In this document: piece by piece, positions 18,001 to 29,800 of the stretch
How positions within the stretch are numbered: the first letter of the stretch is position 1
Layout: each line of letters begins with the position of its first letter
Assembly (NCBI RefSeq): GCF_030269645.1
Contig: NZ_BSTR01000002.1
Coordinates: 1-64,000 of the forward strand
DNA: 64,000 nt
Source: Actinokineospora sp. NBRC 105648
GTDB lineage: Bacteria > Actinomycetota > Actinomycetes > Mycobacteriales > Pseudonocardiaceae
Reading direction: 5' to 3'
Notes under the pieces: model-generated
The model's database searches: none
What the model was told of the DNA's origin: nothing
What the model saw: only the letters and a program-made list of their open reading frames with translations
Program-made: the position numbers and the translations under genes

Positions 18001-21000
18001 CTGGACGACACCGCGCGGCCGATGGCGGAACTCCCGTTGTCCGGTCCCGCCGAGCAGCGGCTCGTCGCCGCGTGGAACGACACCGGGTCCGCCCGTCCGG
18101 CGGGGTCGGTCCCCGGTCTGTTCGAGGAGCAGGTCCGCCGCGTGCCCGACGCGATCGCCATCGCGTCGGATGCGGGCAGCCTCACCTACGCCGAGGTGAA
18201 CGGTCGGGCGAACCGCCTGGCGCACCTGCTCGTGGCGCACGGCGTGGGCGCGGAGTCACGGGTGGCCGTCATGCTCGACCGCTCGGCCGACGCCGTGGTC
18301 GCGATGCTCGCCGTGCTCAAGGCAGGCGCCTGCTACGTGCCGTTGCACGCGAGCTATCCCGTCGACCGGGTCCGGCTGGTGGTGGGGGATGTGGCGGCCG
18401 CGCTCCTGCTCACCGACCGGTCGCTGCGCGAGCGGGCGGCGACCGTGGGCGTCCCGCTGGTCGTGGTGGACGACGAACCCCGGCTGGCCGACCAGCCCGC
18501 GGCCGACCTCGGCCACGAGATCCGGCCGGAGCGGCTCGCGTACGTGATCTTCACCTCCGGCTCGACGGGCACGCCGAAGGGTGTCGCCGTCACCCACCGG
18601 AACATCGTCGCGCTCGCCGCCGACCAGCGCTGGCGCGGCGGCGCCCAGGAGCGGCTGCTGTTCCACTCCCCGCACGCCTTCGACGCCGCCACCTACGAGA
18701 TGTGGGTGCCGTTGCTGGCGGGCGGCCGCGTCGTCGTCGCGCCGAGCGGACTCACCTCCGACCTCACCCGCCGCATGGTCGCCGAACACGGCGTGACCGG
18801 CCTCTTCTTGACCACGGCGCTGTTCAACCTCTTCGCGGAGGAGGACCCCGACAGCTTCTCCGGCCTCCGGGAGGTGTGGACCGGGGGCGAGGCCGCGTCC
18901 CTGGTCGCCTTCGACCGGGTCCTGCGGCACTGCCCGGGCACGAAGGTCGTGCACGTGTACGGCCCGACAGAGACGACGACCTTCGCCACCTGCCGGGAGA
19001 TGGCGGACGCGGGCAGCGCGCCCATCGGCGGACCGATGGACAACACGCGGGCGCACGTGCTCGACGACTACCTCCAACCGGTGCCGGTGGGCGTGCCGGG
19101 GGAGTTGTACCTCGGCGGGTCGGGCGTCGCGCGCGGGTACTCCGGGCGTCCCGCGCTGACCGCCGAGCGCTTCGTCGCGAACCCGTTCGGCGCCGGACGG
19201 CTGTACCGCACGGGTGATCTCGTGCGCTGGACGGCCGACGGCGAGCTGGAGTTCCTGGGCCGCGTCGACGGTCAGGTCAAGATCCGCGGGTTCCGGATCG
19301 AGCTCGGTGAGGTCGAGGCTGCGCTGCGCACCCACCCGGACGTCACCGGCGCCGTGGTCGTCGCCAGGCAGGACGGCGCCCGCAAGTACCTCGCCGCCTA
19401 CGTCGTCGCGGGCGACGGGCCGCTGCCGGACCTGCGGGCGCACCTGGGCCGATCGCTACCCGAGTACATGGTCCCGGCGGCCTTCGTGGCCATGGCCGGG
19501 TTCCCGCTGACCGCGACCGGCAAGGTCGACCACCGGGCGCTGCCCGACCCGCTCGCGCGGGCGGCCGACGGCTTCGTGGCGCCCGCGGACCCGGTGCAGG
19601 AGCAGCTCAGCCGCATCTGGGCCGAGGCGCTCGGCGTGGCCCGGGTCGGCGCGGACGACAACTTCTTCCGCCTCGGCGGGGACTCCATCCTCGCCATCCA
19701 GGTGGTGTCCAGGGCGCGGCGCGCGGGCGTGCGGCTGACGTCGAAGGACCTGTTCCGCTGGCAGACAATCGCCGCGCTGGCACCGCACGCCGTCGTCGAA
19801 CAGGCCGTGGACCGGACCGGACGCGTCTGCGGCCCGACACCGCTGACCCCGATCCAGCACTACCTGATCGACCGGTTCACCGTGCCGGAGGTCTTCGACC
19901 AGTACGTCACGATCGACCGGCCGGGAGACCCGGAAGACGAGGTGGCGCTGCGCGCGGCGCTCGACGCCCTGACCGACCACCACGACGCGCTCCGGATGCG
20001 CTTCAGCCGGTTGGATGGCGGGTGGTCGCAGCACAACCTCGAGACCGGGACCGGGCACTTCGACGACACCCCGCTGCTCCGGGTCGAGCCCGACGGCGCG
20101 GGCCTGCGGCTCTACATTCACCACCTCGTGGTCGACGGCGTGTCGTGGCGGATCCTCCTCGAAGACCTCCGGACCGCCCACGACCAGATCCGCGCGGGCG
20201 GCCCGGTCGACCTCGGCCCGAAGACGTCCTCGTTCCGCGACTGGTCGCTGCGGATGTCCGACCACGTGCGGGACGGCGGTTTCGACGACGAACTCGCCCA
20301 CTGGTCGGCGATCCGCGAAGAGGTCCCGCTGCCACGGGACGGCGACGGGCCGAACACCGTCGACACCGCCCGCACCGCCCACGTCGGGCTGGACGCCGAG
20401 ACGACCCGCGCGCTGCTGAACGACGTCCCGGACGTCTACCGCACCGAGATCAACGACGTGCTCCTCGCCGCGCTCACCCGCGTGCTCACGCGCTGGACCG
20501 GACACGACCGCGTGCTGCTCGCCATGGAGGGCCACGGCCGGGAGGAGCTGTTCGCCGACCTCGACCTCGGGCGCACGGTGGGCTGGTTCACCAGCTACTA
20601 CCCGGTCGTGCTCGAGGACACCGGCCGCGAGTACGGCGACCTGCTCAAGTCGGTCAAGGAACAGCTGCGGGCCGTCCCCCGCAAGGGGATCGGGTACGGC
20701 GCCCTGCGCTACCTGGGAACGCTGGCGGAGGGCCCGCGCCCGCAGGTGAGCTTCAACTACCTCGGCCAGATCGAGACCGCGATCGAGCTCAGGCAGGACC
20801 CGTCGGACGTGCGCGGGCACGCGCTGGAGATCGTCGGTCTGGTGCGGGACGGCAGGCTCGGGTTCTCCTGGCACCACTCGACGAACCTGCACCGCCCGGA
20901 CACGGTCGAGCGGTTGGCGGCGGAGTTCGTCGCCGAGCTCAAGGCACTGGTGGAGCACTGTGCCCACCCCGCCGCCGGTGGCCGCACGCCGGCCGACTTC

Positions 21001-23844
21001 CCCCTCGCCGGGCTCGACCAGTCCACTGTGGACCGGCTGGTCGGCGACGGTCGCCTCGTCGAGGACGTCTACCCGCTCACCCCGATGCAGAGCGGGATGC
21101 TCTACGACTCGATGATGGCGCCCGGTTCGAACGCCTACCTCGTCCAGTTCGACGTGGTCGTCGAGGGCGTCACCGACCCGGTGGCCCTGGGCAGGGCCTG
21201 GCAGTCCGTCGTCGACCGGACGCCGGTCCTGCGCACCGAGATCGTGACCGAGGGCGTCGACGAGCCGGTGCAGCTGGTGCGCCGAGAGGTCCGCGTGCCG
21301 ATCACCCACCACGACTCGGCCGAGGGCGTGGTCGAGGACGACTGGGCGCGGGGCTTGGCCACGGACGACCGACCGCTCCTGCGCGTCGCGCTGATCCCGT
21401 TGTCCGGCAACGAGGTCCGGATGATCTGGACCGTCCACCACATCCTGCTCGACGGCTGGAGCGCACACCGCCTGCTGGCCGACGTCTGCGCCACCTATGC
21501 CGGCCTCCCCACCGGTCCGCCGCGGCGTCCGTTCCGCGACTACGTCGAGTGGCTGCGCGCCCAAGACCTGGCCGACGCCGAAGCCCACTGGCGCTCGGAA
21601 CTGGCGGGCTTCGCCACACTCACCCCGGTGCCGTACGACCGCGTGCCCGCGGCGGCCTACCGCCCGCGCTCGACCGAGTGGGTCACGACCGAGGTGCCCG
21701 AGGCGGTGTCGCGCCTGCTGTCCGAGCTGGCCCGCGAGCACCGGCTCACGATGAACACCCTGGTCCAGGGTGCGTGGGCGATCACGCTGGCCAGGTACGC
21801 CGGTGAGCGCGACGTCTGCTTCGGCGCGACGGTCTCCGGCCGCCCGGCGGAGCTGGCGGGCGCCGAGGACATCGCCGGCATCATGATCAACACCCTGCCG
21901 GTGCGCGTCGACGTCGACGGGGGCGCGGAGCTGCTGCCGTGGCTGCTCGCACTGCAGGACGCCCAGGCGGGGGCCCGCGCGTTCGAATCGGTCTCGCTGG
22001 CCCAGGTCCAGGCGTGGAGCACGGGTGCGCGTCTCTTCGACAGCATCGTCGTGTTCGAGAACTACCCGATCGACCGCGCGGGCGCGCAGGTGCGGGTCAG
22101 TGCGGTCGGTGCCAACGAGGTCAACGGGTACCCCCTCAACGTCGTGGCCTATCCGGGCGAGCGGCTGTCCTTCGTGTTCCGGTACGACCCGGCGCTGTTC
22201 GACCAGGCCACGCTGCGGCGGGTCGGCGAGAACCTCGTCGCGCTGCTGACCGGCGTCGTGGAGACCCCGCACGGCCGGATCGGTGACATCCCGATGCTCG
22301 CCGCTGGCGACCGGCGCGCGCTGGAGCGGTGGAACGACACCGCCGAGGACTACGCCGTGGGTACCGTCCACGGCCTGTTCGAGGAACAGGTCGCGCGGAC
22401 GCCGGACGCGATCGCCGTGACCGGCGCCGAAACCCTCTCCTACGCCGAGCTGAACGCCCGCGCGAACGCCGTCGCCCAGACCCTGGTGTCCCGGGGAGTC
22501 GGTGCGGAGTCGCGGGTGGCCGTGGTGCTGGGGCGGTCGGCGGACGTGGTGGTGGGCACGCTCGCGGTGCTCAAGGCCGGTGGCGCCTACGTGCCCCTGC
22601 GCCCTGACCAGGCGGCGGGCCTGCTCCGTGGCACTGCCGAGCGCGCGGGCGCGATCCTGGTCCTGACCGAGCGAGAGCTGCACGCACAGGCGGAGACCGT
22701 CGGGTTGCCGGTTGTCGTGGTGGATTCCGCCACGGCGGACAACCCGCTGGGTCCCGTAGATCCCGAGCGGCTGGCGTGCGTCATGTTCACCGGTGAGCCG
22801 AGGGGCGTGGCGGTCAGCCACCGCAACATCGTCAGCCAGGTGGCCGACCGGCGCTGGCGGTCCACCGAACCCCAGCGGGTCCTGTTCCACTCGTCGCTGG
22901 CGTCCGACGCGGCGACGTGGGAGCTGTGGATGCCGCTGCTGACGGGCGGCCGGGTCGTGGTCGCCCCGGACGACCTCGACTCCCGCCTGATCCGGCGGCT
23001 GGTGGCCGAGCACGGCCTGACGACGGTCTTCCTGACCTCGGCTCGGTTCGGCGCGCTCGCCGAGGAGGACCCCGGGTGCTTCGCGGATCTGCGCGAGGTG
23101 TGGACCGGTGGCGCGGTGGTCGCCGGGCCGGCGATCACGGCCGTCCGGGAGCACTGCCCCGGCACGACGGTCGTCAGCGCGTACGGGCCCACGGAGACCA
23201 CGACCTTCGCCACCTGCCACCCGATCACCCGGCCGGGACCGGCGCCCATCGGCAGGCCGATGGACAACACCCGGGCCCACGTGCTCGACGCGCGGCTGCT
23301 GCCGGTCCCGGTCGGGGCCCGCGGCGAGCTGTACCTCGCGGGCGACGGCGTGGCCAGGGGTTACCTCGGTGAGCAGGCGCTGACCGCGCAGCGGTTCGTC
23401 GCCGACCCCTTCGGTTCGGGCGGTCGCCTGTACCGGACGGGCGACGTCGTCCGGTGGTCGGCGGACGGCCGGTTGGAGTTCCTCGGCCGCGTCGCCGACC
23501 AGGTCGAGTGCCCACCCACCCGCACCGGGGAGGTGGACCGGCGGACGCTCCCGGAGCCGGTCCCGCGACCGGGCGGCACCGGGCGGGTCGTCCCGCGGAA
23601 CCCGACCGAGCGCGCCCTCGGCCGGATCTGGGGCGAACTGCTGTCCCTCGAGGTGGTGGGCGTGCACGACAGCTTCTTCGCCCTCGGCGGCGACTCGATC
23701 ACCGCGCTGCGGCTGGTGTCGAGGGTGCGGCGCGCCTTCGGCGTGGCGGTCACCCCGCGCGACCTGTTCGACGCCCCGACCATTGGCGAGCTGGCCGAGA
23801 CCGTGCGCGACCGAATTCTGGTGACGATGGGGGACGCTCGATGA
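15010..23844 (+). CDS. Trimodular NRPS: A-PCP-C-A-PCP-E-C-A*-PCP
   Basis: A 2944-residue synthetase, GTG start. Module 1: A1 (about 20-495; TSGSTG at 156, Lys481) and PCP1 (Ser538), with no condensation domain, so it initiates with a free amine. Module 2: LCL-type C (HHIAVDG at 716), A2 (TSGSTG 1182-1187, Lys1505), PCP2 (Ser1559), E (HHLVVDG at 1704, EGHGREE). Module 3: DCL-type C ([16 protein letters not shown] at 2143), a damaged A3 (about 2455-2850), PCP3 (Ser2896). By GrsA-based alignment by eye, A1 reads DLTKVGEVGK (asparagine-like). A2 reads DAYFWGVTFK (hydrophobic, Val/Ile-like, uncertain). A3 lacks the A3 P-loop (FTGEPRG at 2593-2599), has about 100 residues missing after position 2832 and has Glu2841 at the A10 Lys. 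The stop overlaps the next NRPS start (ATGA). Confidence 0.96.
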   Translation: MKLRFLLEAFDAQVLRTPDAPAVLSAAGAVSYAELDARASRLAGRLVERGVGPDVVVGVCAERGIDLVAGLLGVLKAGGAYLPLDPALPAERLGLMLADAGVTTVLAQPGLAGNLPVPADALVPLGTGRDEPAAPVRFTPHPSRPDPANLAYVIYTSGSTGRPKGVQVEHRQLASYLACCERDYPGLAGTALLHGSVAFDLTVTTVWGPLSVGGCVLVGDLDDRGGARPLRRPTFVKATPSHLPMLLALPEEFSPTADLVVGGEALPGDLLDRWRARHPGATVVNEYGPTEATVGCTAFRVEPGAVLARGAVPIGESMADARSYVLDTRLRQVGVGEPGELYVAGAGLARGYLGRPAMTAERFVADPFHGAGERMYRTGDVVRRDDAGNLHYLGRADDQVKIRGHRVEPGEVEAALALHPAVRHAVVIARGDEDKRLVAYVVPAGENLPDLRGFLASSLPEYMVPDVVVPLAELPLAASGKLDRDALPLPAPGETRGGEVARTATETTIAGIWADVLGLDGVDSIDVDADFFELGGNSLLAFRVVPRMRAALDVELPIRVLFDCRTVADLAARVDTSAGGGVAGIAVADRAGKLPLSFPQRRFWFLHEFDSTAVEYNVHFGFRLHGDLDVERLRTACHELVARHEPLRTTVSLADDEPIQVIHPAGEPRLAVLDLADWAAQVRDEVTVPFDLRGGPVARFLLLRGEDEHVLLIGVHHIAVDGWSMGLLTEELSALYNGRELPVLPLQYADYASWQRARLTDEALAPHLTYWREQLAEVTPLQLPTDRPRPAVLTSAGRDHRFGISAETTARLDNLGRRHGATLFMTLVAACQLLFARYSGQRDVVLGTAVSGRERPELERLVGCFINTLALRGTVDGRESFADLLAQVRKTVLSAFAHQEVPFERLVDELCVDRDASRTPLVEAMVVLQSGLQRALDLQGLAGERLDLPEVSAIFDISIEFTEHAAGMAVLVKYNTDLFDAATIERMSGHLVVLLDALDDTARPMAELPLSGPAEQRLVAAWNDTGSARPAGSVPGLFEEQVRRVPDAIAIASDAGSLTYAEVNGRANRLAHLLVAHGVGAESRVAVMLDRSADAVVAMLAVLKAGACYVPLHASYPVDRVRLVVGDVAAALLLTDRSLRERAATVGVPLVVVDDEPRLADQPAADLGHEIRPERLAYVIFTSGSTGTPKGVAVTHRNIVALAADQRWRGGAQERLLFHSPHAFDAATYEMWVPLLAGGRVVVAPSGLTSDLTRRMVAEHGVTGLFLTTALFNLFAEEDPDSFSGLREVWTGGEAASLVAFDRVLRHCPGTKVVHVYGPTETTTFATCREMADAGSAPIGGPMDNTRAHVLDDYLQPVPVGVPGELYLGGSGVARGYSGRPALTAERFVANPFGAGRLYRTGDLVRWTADGELEFLGRVDGQVKIRGFRIELGEVEAALRTHPDVTGAVVVARQDGARKYLAAYVVAGDGPLPDLRAHLGRSLPEYMVPAAFVAMAGFPLTATGKVDHRALPDPLARAADGFVAPADPVQEQLSRIWAEALGVARVGADDNFFRLGGDSILAIQVVSRARRAGVRLTSKDLFRWQTIAALAPHAVVEQAVDRTGRVCGPTPLTPIQHYLIDRFTVPEVFDQYVTIDRPGDPEDEVALRAALDALTDHHDALRMRFSRLDGGWSQHNLETGTGHFDDTPLLRVEPDGAGLRLYIHHLVVDGVSWRILLEDLRTAHDQIRAGGPVDLGPKTSSFRDWSLRMSDHVRDGGFDDELAHWSAIREEVPLPRDGDGPNTVDTARTAHVGLDAETTRALLNDVPDVYRTEINDVLLAALTRVLTRWTGHDRVLLAMEGHGREELFADLDLGRTVGWFTSYYPVVLEDTGREYGDLLKSVKEQLRAVPRKGIGYGALRYLGTLAEGPRPQVSFNYLGQIETAIELRQDPSDVRGHALEIVGLVRDGRLGFSWHHSTNLHRPDTVERLAAEFVAELKALVEHCAHPAAGGRTPADFPLAGLDQSTVDRLVGDGRLVEDVYPLTPMQSGMLYDSMMAPGSNAYLVQFDVVVEGVTDPVALGRAWQSVVDRTPVLRTEIVTEGVDEPVQLVRREVRVPITHHDSAEGVVEDDWARGLATDDRPLLRVALIPLSGNEVRMIWTVHHILLDGWSAHRLLADVCATYAGLPTGPPRRPFRDYVEWLRAQDLADAEAHWRSELAGFATLTPVPYDRVPAAAYRPRSTEWVTTEVPEAVSRLLSELAREHRLTMNTLVQGAWAITLARYAGERDVCFGATVSGRPAELAGAEDIAGIMINTLPVRVDVDGGAELLPWLLALQDAQAGARAFESVSLAQVQAWSTGARLFDSIVVFENYPIDRAGAQVRVSAVGANEVNGYPLNVVAYPGERLSFVFRYDPALFDQATLRRVGENLVALLTGVVETPHGRIGDIPMLAAGDRRALERWNDTAEDYAVGTVHGLFEEQVARTPDAIAVTGAETLSYAELNARANAVAQTLVSRGVGAESRVAVVLGRSADVVVGTLAVLKAGGAYVPLRPDQAAGLLRGTAERAGAILVLTERELHAQAETVGLPVVVVDSATADNPLGPVDPERLACVMFTGEPRGVAVSHRNIVSQVADRRWRSTEPQRVLFHSSLASDAATWELWMPLLTGGRVVVAPDDLDSRLIRRLVAEHGLTTVFLTSARFGALAEEDPGCFADLREVWTGGAVVAGPAITAVREHCPGTTVVSAYGPTETTTFATCHPITRPGPAPIGRPMDNTRAHVLDARLLPVPVGARGELYLAGDGVARGYLGEQALTAQRFVADPFGSGGRLYRTGDVVRWSADGRLEFLGRVADQVECPPTRTGEVDRRTLPEPVPRPGGTGRVVPRNPTERALGRIWGELLSLEVVGVHDSFFALGGDSITALRLVSRVRRAFGVAVTPRDLFDAPTIGELAETVRDRILVTMGDAR
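21012..21103 (+). repeat. 92-bp exact repeat, copy 1 (E-C linker, NRPS 1)
   Basis: This stretch encodes [20 protein letters not shown] and the start of the following condensation domain ([10 protein letters not shown]). It is identical base for base to 28301-28392 in the second synthetase. Flanking sequence diverges at once, so this is a recent shared or converted segment at an epimerase-to-condensation junction. Confidence 0.85.
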
Positions 23845-26800
23845 GCATCGACGACCGGCTGGCCTCGCTGTCGCCGGAGCAGCGCGAACTGCTGCTGCGG
23901 CGCCTCGCGGGCGAGGCACCGGAGGACCCGGCGACCGAGCGGATCGACACCGCCCCCGGCGACGGCCCGCTGCCGTTGTCGCAGGCGCAGCAGCGGCTGT
24001 GGTTCTCCTACGAGCTGGAGCCCGACAGCATCGAGTACGTGGTCCCGCGGGCCCTGCGGCTGACTGGCGAACTCGACGTGGCGAGCCTGCGCCGGGCGCT
24101 CGACGGGCTGGTCGCCCGGCACGCCTCGCTGCGGACGACGTTCGACTCGGTGGACGGCCGGGGGACCCAGACCGTGCGACCGGTGTCCTATGTGAACCTT
24201 CCGGTGACCTCGGTCGCCGAGGTGGAGTCGGAGCTGCTGGCCGAGGTGCGGCGGCCGTTCGACCTGCGGCGCGGCCCGGTTTTCCGGGCCCGGTTGCTGC
24301 GGCTAGGCGCCCGGGAGCACGTGCTGGTGCTCGCCATGCACCACATCGTCACCGACGGCTGGTCGATGGGGCTGCTGGTCGAGGAGCTGAACACCCTGTA
24401 CGCCGGGCAGCAGCTCGCCCCGCTGCCGCTGCGGTACGTCGACTTCGCCCACTGGGAGCGGGAACGCGACCTCGACGACCAGCTGCGGTACTGGCGCGAC
24501 CGGCTGGCCGGGCTCGCCCCGCTGGAACTCCCGACCGACTTCCCGCGCCCCGCGGTCCGCGACCCCGCCGGTTCGGTCCACGTGTTCGAGGTGCCGGAAC
24601 TGGTGGTGTCGAGGCTCAAGGCCATCGGCGGCGCGCGCGGCGCCACCCTGTTCACGACCCTGGTCGCGGCGGTGCAGGTCCTGCTGGCGCGATACGCCGG
24701 ACAGTCCGACATCGCCGTGGGCACGGCCACCTCCGGGCGCACCCGGGAGGAGTGGGAGAACCTGGTCGGGTTCTTCGTCAACACCCTGGTCCTGCGCTCG
24801 ACGGTGGACGAGTCCCGGACGTTCCCCGAGTTCCTCGACACCGTGCGCGAGACCGTGCTCGGTGCCTCCGCCAACGAGGAGGTGCCGTTCCAGCGGCTGG
24901 TGGACCTGCTCGGACCGGACCGCGACCCCAGCAGGCCACCGCTGGTCGACGTCATCGTGAACCTGCAGAACACCCCGGTGGCGCACACCCGCATGCCCGG
25001 CCTGGCGGTCGAGGAGCTCGTGGCCCCCGTCGTCGTCTCCGGCGTGGACCTGGCGTTCGACTTCACCGAACGCGGCGGCGGCCTGGTCGGGCACCTGCGC
25101 CACAACACCAGCGTGATCACCCCTGCCACGGCCGGGCGCATCGCCTCGCAGCTGGGGACGCTCTTGGCGGCGATCGCCGCGCGCCCGGACCAGCGCGTCG
25201 CCGACCTGCCGGTGCTCGCGGCCGAGGACCACCGCCTGCTCACCGCGGGCTGGCCGGGCGACGGGGCGGGCCCGGAGCCGAGGACCGCGCCAGAGCTGTT
25301 CGCCGAGCAGGTCGCCGCCACGCCGACGGCGCCCGCGGTCGTGTTCGGGGACACCACCCTCACCTACGCGGAGCTGGACGAACGGGCCAACCGGCTGGCC
25401 GCCCTGCTGGTGCGGCGCGGCGTCGGCCCGGAGGAGTTCGTCGCCGTCGCGCTGCCGCGCTCGGTCGAGCTGGTCATCGCGGTCGTCGCCGTGCACAAGG
25501 CCGGCGCCGCCTACCTCCCGCTGGACCCGGACTACCCCGCCGACCGCCTCCGGGTGATGGCCGAGGACACGCGGCCGATGCTGGCGCTGACCACGGACGG
25601 CCGTGAGGTGCCCGGCACCCCGACCGTCGACCTGGACACCGTCGACCTGGACACCCTCCCCGCCACGGCGCTCGAGGTCGCCGTCCGGCCGGGGAACGCC
25701 GCCTACGTCATCTACACCTCGGGTTCGACCGGCAGGCCCAAGGCGGTGGTCGTCACGCACTCGGGCTTCCACGACATGGTGCTGACCCAGCGCCGCGTGC
25801 TGGGCGCGGGCCCGGACACCCGGGTGCTGCAGTTCGCCTCGCTGAGCTTCGACGGCGCGTTCTGGGAGTTCGCGCTCGCGCTGTTCTCCGGCGGCGCGCT
25901 CGTGCTCGCCACCGCGGCGCAGCGGCTGCCGGGTGACCCGCTCGTCGAGCTCATCGCCCGGCAGCGCCTCACCCACCTCAACCTGCCGCCCACCGCCGTC
26001 GCGGCCCTGCCCCGGCACGCCATCCCGCCCGGGGCGAACCTGGTCGTCTGCGGGGAGGCCTGCCCGCCCGGGCTCGTCGAGGCCTGGTCACCGGGCCTGC
26101 GGATGATCAACGGCTACGGGCCGACCGAGTCGACCGTCTGCGCCACCCTGAGCGACCCGCTGACACCGGCGGACGCGGCCACCGGCGTGGTCCCGATCGG
26201 CCGGCCCATCCCGAGCGTGCGCACCTACGTCCTCGACGACCGGCTGCGCCCCGCGCCGGTCGGCGTGCCGGGTGAGCTGTACCTGGCGGGCACCCGGCTC
26301 GCCCGCGGCTACCTGAACCAGCACGCGGTGACCGCGCAGCGGTTCGTGGCCGACCCGTTCGGGCCGCCCGGGGCGCGCATGTACCGCACCGGGGACCGGG
26401 CCCGCTGGCTCGCCGACGGCAGGCTGGAGTTCGCCGGGCGCGCCGACGACCAGGTCAAGCTGCGCGGGTTCCGGATCGAGCTCGGCGAGGTCGAGGCCGC
26501 GCTGGCCCGGCACCCGGGGGTGGACCAGGCAGCCGCGGCGGTCAAGGTCGACGCCCGGGGGACGCGCCGGCTCGTCGGTTACGTCGTCGGCGAGGCGGAT
26601 GTGGCCGAGCTGCGCGGTTTCCTGCGCGACCGGTTGCCCGAGCACATGGTGCCCACGGCGTTCACCGTGCTGGCCGCCCTGCCGCTGACGGTCAACGGCA
26701 AGATCGACCGGAAGGCGCTGCCGGTGCCGACCGGTGTGCGCGACGCCGAGGGGTACGTCGAACCCAGCACGCAGGCCGAGAAGGTCCTCGCCGCGGTGTG

Positions 26801-29800
26801 GTCGGAGCTGCTCGGCGTCGACCAAGTCGGCGTGCACGACAACTTCTTCGACCTCGGCGGTGACTCGATCCTCGGGTTGCAGGTGGTGGCGCGGGCGCGC
26901 GCGGGCGGTCTGAACCTGACGCCTAAGCAGATGTTCCTGCGCCAGACCGTGGCCGAGCTCGCCGCCGAGGCGGCCGCCACGGCGGTCTCGACGGCCGAGC
27001 AGGGCGCCGTGGTCGGCGAGGTCCCACTCACCCCGATCCAGCGCTGGTTCTTCGACCACCTGACCGACAGCGTCGACCGCTTCCACCAGTCGATGTACCT
27101 GGAACTGGCGGGCGACCTCGACGAGGACGCGCTGGAGATCGCGCTCGGGGCCCTGCTGGAACACCACGACGCCCTGCGGCTGCGCGCCGAACGCGCCGAC
27201 GGGCACTGGCGCCAGTACAACGCGGCCCCCGGGCCGGTGACGGTCATCCAGCGCTTCGACCACCTCGACGCCGGGGCGATCGCGTTGGCCCAGCAGGACT
27301 TCCGGCTCGACACCGGCCCGCTCCTGCGGGCGCTGCTGTTCGTCCCGGCGAGGGCACGACCCCGGTTGTTCCTGGTCGCGCACCACCTCGTCGTCGACGG
27401 CGTGTCGTGGCGGATCCTGCTGTCCGACCTGGACACCGCCTACCGGCAGGCCACCCGCGGGCACCGGGTCGACCTCGGGCCGAAGACGACCTCGTTCCGG
27501 GACTGGGCGTTCCGGCTGATCGGGCACACCGCCGCCGGCGGGTTCGACGACGAACGCGGGCACTGGGCGCGGATGGCGGAGCTCTCGACGCGGGCGGCCG
27601 CGCTGCCCGTCGACCGCGCGGGCGACAACACGGCCGGGTCGATGCGCACGGTGTCCCGCCGGATGCCCGCCGACGCGGTGCTGCGCGACGTCCCCGAGGT
27701 CTACCGGACGCGGGTCAACGACGTGCTGCTCAGCGCGCTGGCCCGGGTGCTGTCCGGCTGGGCGGGTGGGGACACCGTGCTCGTCGACCTGGAGGGCCAC
27801 GGCCGCGAGGAGTTGTTCGACGACGTCGACCTGTCCCGCACGGTCGGCTGGTTCACCACGGTGTACCCCTGCGCCCTGACCGTTCCGGCGTCCGGCTGGG
27901 GCGAGGTGCTCAAGTCGGTGAAGGAGCAGCTGCGGGCCATCCCGCGGCGCGGCATCGGGTACGGCACCCAGCCCCGCGCGGGCAGGCGTCCGGAGGTGGC
28001 GTTCAACTACCTCGGCAGGCTGGACACCTCGATCGACGGCGAGCTCTACCACGGCCGATGCCCGGACCCGGGGGGTTCCGAGCGCGCCACCACCCAGGTG
28101 CGCCAGCACCTGCTCGAGATCACCGGGGTGGTCACCGGCGGTGATCTGGAGTTCCGCTGGGCCTACTCGGCCGCGGTCCACGACGAGGAGACGATCACCG
28201 CGCTGGCCAACGGGCTGATCAGCGCGCTGGCGGAGATCGTCGGGCACTGCGCCCGGCCGGACGCGGGCGGCTGCACGCCGTCGGACTTCCCACTCGCCGC
28301 GCTCGACCAGTCCACTGTGGACCGGCTGGTCGGCGACGGTCGCCTCGTCGAGGACGTCTACCCGCTCACCCCGATGCAGAGCGGGATGCTCTTCCACTCG
28401 CTGGCCGAGGACGGTGCCGACGTCTACGCCGGGCACTTCGGCGTGGTGCTCGACGGTGTCACCGACCCGCTCCGGCTGGCCGAGGCCTGGCAGCGGGTGC
28501 TCGACCGCACGCAGGCGCTGCGCACCCGCGTCGTGTGGGCGGACGTGGCCGAACCGCTGCAGGTCGTCGAGTCGCGCGTCCACCTGCCGGTGGCCCACCA
28601 CGACCTGCGCGGTCGCGCGGACCAGGCCGAGGCGGTGGCCCGGCTGTGGGACGAGCGGGTCGCGGACCGCCTCGACCTCGCGGTCGCGCCGTTGCTGCGC
28701 CTGACGATCGCCCGCCTCACCGACACCCGCGTGCAGCTGTTCTGGACCGCGCACCACCTGCTCGCCGACGGCTGGAGCTTCGCCTCGGTGCTGACCGACG
28801 TGTTCACCCGGTACGCCGTGCTCTCCGGCGACCGGGGCCTGGTCCCGGTCGCGCGCAGGCCCTACCGGGACTACGTCGCCTGGCTGGCCGAGCAGGACAA
28901 GACCGCGGCGCAGGAGCACTGGCGCGAGCTGATGTCCGGCTTCACCACCCCGACGCCCCTGCCGTTCGACCGCACGCCGGTGCTGGCGCACCGCTCGCGG
29001 TCGTCGCGGGAGATCCGGCTGGCGCTGTCCCCGGAGGCCTCCCGGCGGCTGTTCGCGTGCGCCCGGGAAGCGCGGCTCACGGTGAACACGCTCCTGCAGG
29101 GCGCGTGGGCGTTGCTGCTCTCGCGCCACAGCGGCGAACGCGACGTCTGCTTCGGCGCGACGGTGTCCGGTCGCCCGGCCGACCTGCCGGGCAGTGAGTC
29201 GATCATCGGGCTGTTCATCAACATGGTGCCGGTCCGGGTCGAGGTCGACAGCACCGAGACGGTGTCGGCGTGGCTGGGGCGGTTGCAGGCCGCCCAGGTC
29301 GAGTCCCGGCAGTACGAGTACCTGTCGCTCGCCGAGATCCAGACCTACAGCGACGTCCCCCGCGGCACCTCGCTGTTCGACAGCATCGTCGTGTTCGAGA
29401 ACTACCCCTACGACGAGGACGCCGCCGCGCGCTACGGCCTGAAGGTGAGCGCGTACTCCGGGGACGAGCACACGAACTACGCCCTCACCCTGTCCGCCTA
29501 CGCCGCGGACGAACTCCAGCTGGCGCTCGGCTACGACCCCGACCTGCTCACCGAGTCCACAGTCGAGCGCATGGCCGGGCACCTGGAGACCCTGCTCGGC
29601 GAGATCGCCCGCGCTCCCGGCGCCCGGCTGGCGGACCTGGAGATGCTGACCGGGTCCGAGCGCGGGCTGGTGGTGTCGGACTGGAACGACACCGCGACCG
29701 GGTTCGGGCCGCCGCGGTGCGCGCACGAACTGTTCACCGAGCGGGCGAGGTCGACCCCGGAGGCCGTGGCCGTCAGTCGCGGGGACCACGGGCTGAGCTT

